From assembly GCA_964502095.1 (NCBI GenBank), contig CAZCUF010000001.1:372001-436000 (forward strand): DNA of 64,000 nt. The letters run 5' to 3'. Of the stretch, positions 63,267 to 64,000 are shown piece after piece. Within the stretch, counting starts at the first letter, position 1. Every line of letters starts with the position of its first letter. The notes below the pieces were generated by a model, which saw only the letters and a program-made list of their open reading frames with translations, had not been told where the DNA came from and did no database searches. This DNA is from JACPVF01 sp964502095 (GTDB lineage Bacteria > Chloroflexota > Anaerolineae > Anaerolineales > Villigracilaceae). A program made the translations under genes and the position numbers.

Positions 63267-63662
63267 ATGGAGCCTATGCAGGAACGCCGCAAATATATCA
63301 GGAAGAATCTGATTTCCTATTCACAAGTATTCGACTTGTATCGCGGGGATCTTTTAGGGTATCTATCGGACTTGACGCCAGCCGGAGCGATGGTCATCGG
63401 CGAGAAGCATCTCAAAGTGGATGACACGCTCTCGCTGAAATTGGAAACTCCCGAACTCGAAGATGTTAAAGTAAAAAGTATCAGCTTGCGAGCGCGCGTA
63501 GTTTGGTGCCGGCAGGATATCAGTCCGCAATACCATAATATTGGATTGGAATTCAAAGATGTGAAACCGAGGCAGGAGAAAATCCTGCAGGCGATCATCG
63601 ACGCGTACGAATTTCGGCACGAATTCCCCAAATATCCGTTTCGCCCCGCAACTCAGAAATAA
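63267..63662 (+). CDS. PilZ domain protein
   Basis: A 131-residue protein. The c-di-GMP binding parts of PilZ are present: basic RRKYIRK (RxxxR) near the N-terminus and DLTPAGAMV matching D/NxSxxG. The remainder is a six-stranded barrel pattern. It likely reports c-di-GMP to a partner. ATG 63276 is an alternative start with similar merit. Confidence 0.87.
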   Translation: MEPMQERRKYIRKNLISYSQVFDLYRGDLLGYLSDLTPAGAMVIGEKHLKVDDTLSLKLETPELEDVKVKSISLRARVVWCRQDISPQYHNIGLEFKDVKPRQEKILQAIIDAYEFRHEFPKYPFRPATQK

Positions 63663-63714
63663 GATTCGGTTCCCCTCCTTAAATCTCGATGGATTTTTGA
63701 TTCCGCCCGCCGGT

Positions 63715-64000
63715 TTATTTCACGGCCTTCTTTTTCGTTCCAGCGGATCTCTTCTTTCCGGCTGTCTTCTGCGCAATTTCTCTGACAGTAGGTTTATCCT
63801 TTTTCCCGATCGAAACTTTCTTCGTTGCGGCGGCTTTCTTAGCAGTTGTCTTTATCGCTGTTTTCTTAACTGCCTTCTTCACCGCGCTCTTTTTTACCAC
63901 AGGCTTCTTCTTGAGAGCGGCCTTTGTTCTCACCGATTTTTTCGCGGCAGGTTTGGTCTTGTCTGCTCCTGTTTTCTTTCCACTTTTCGCTTTCTTCCTA
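63715..64000 (-). CDS. Lys/Ala-rich histone H1-like protein (5' part outside window)
   Basis: The frame is open from 64000 down to the stop at 63715, so the gene continues beyond the window. Nearly all residues are Lys, Ala, Thr, Val and Pro in KK/AK repeats (KKAVKKTAIKTTAKKAA), like the tail of histone-H1/HC1-type or DNA-binding HU-extension proteins. Expected to bind DNA non-specifically. An internal GTG at 63933 is not needed as a start. Confidence 0.75.
   Translation of the reverse strand, partial: RKKAKSGKKTGADKTKPAAKKSVRTKAALKKKPVVKKSAVKKAVKKTAIKTTAKKAAATKKVSIGKKDKPTVREIAQKTAGKKRSAGTKKKAVK

Overview
The window looks like chromosome from an uncultured Anaerolineae-type Chloroflexota. 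The basis is indirect: many ABC-2 exporters, Thr/Pro/Gln-rich lipoproteins with an 'LAC' or 'MAC' lipobox followed by a PT/PQ linker, an SH3b lipoprotein, a membrane-anchored DsbA-like protein and GAF-rich sensor kinases. No rRNA is present, so this is inference.

Layout. (1) 1-11143, core chromosome: two ABC-2 exporter operons (ATPase plus two permeases each), two MFS carriers, a DsbA-fold protein, an SH3 lipoprotein and a SlyD-type prolyl isomerase. (2) 11144-46351, a genomic island of about 35.2 kb inserted in the 3' end of a tRNA(CAU) gene. Its limits are an exact 45-bp direct repeat (11144-11188 and 46307-46351). The right copy is part of an intact tRNA gene, and a tyrosine recombinase sits next to it. 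(3) 46381-64000, core chromosome again: a receiver-GGDEF protein, AzlCD, an acyltransferase, MarR plus an MFS pump, glutamine synthetase, LysE, a GAF kinase with a double-receiver regulator, a lipoprotein, Nudix, an ECF sigma/anti-sigma pair, lysS, greA, a PIG-L deacetylase, a PilZ protein and a histone-H1-like Lys/Ala-rich protein.

The island holds three main blocks. The first (11424-23499) is a multi-gene system I do not recognise as a named one: a four-TM membrane protein, a P-loop NTPase fused to a PhoB/OmpR-type winged helix, a second P-loop NTPase, a STAND-like NTPase, a 991-aa STAND-TPR protein, a radical SAM/SPASM enzyme with a Cys-rich N-terminus, and a small two-TM coiled-coil protein. 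Three upstream regions in this block carry paired 10-mers (consensus TGYRAGAWAA) exactly 11 bp apart, the arrangement expected for a PhoB/OmpR-family wing. The NTPase-wHTH protein may therefore control the whole block.

The second block (23527-36976) is a complete type I-E CRISPR-Cas locus. Its array has 57 repeats and 56 spacers and is read on the minus strand from a leader beside cas2. The Cas genes are cas2, cas1, cas6e, cas5e, cas7e, cse2, cse1 and a Cas3 whose N-terminus is an HTH-WYL transcription-regulator module. Repeated CTGCAACA boxes lie in the cas3 5' region, and a perfect palindrome of the same word lies in front of a small adjacent wHTH gene. The third block (37287-46247) is mobility and cargo: a replication-relaxation-like protein, a small DNA-binding-like protein, iteron-like repeats, a second tyrosine recombinase, a SWIM zinc-finger protein, a metallophosphoesterase and an AbiE toxin-antitoxin pair with a visible operator.

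Functionally the island looks like a mobile immunity package (CRISPR-Cas, AbiE and the NTPase/radical-SAM system). Its integrase appears to be read from the host tRNA promoter while the element is integrated.
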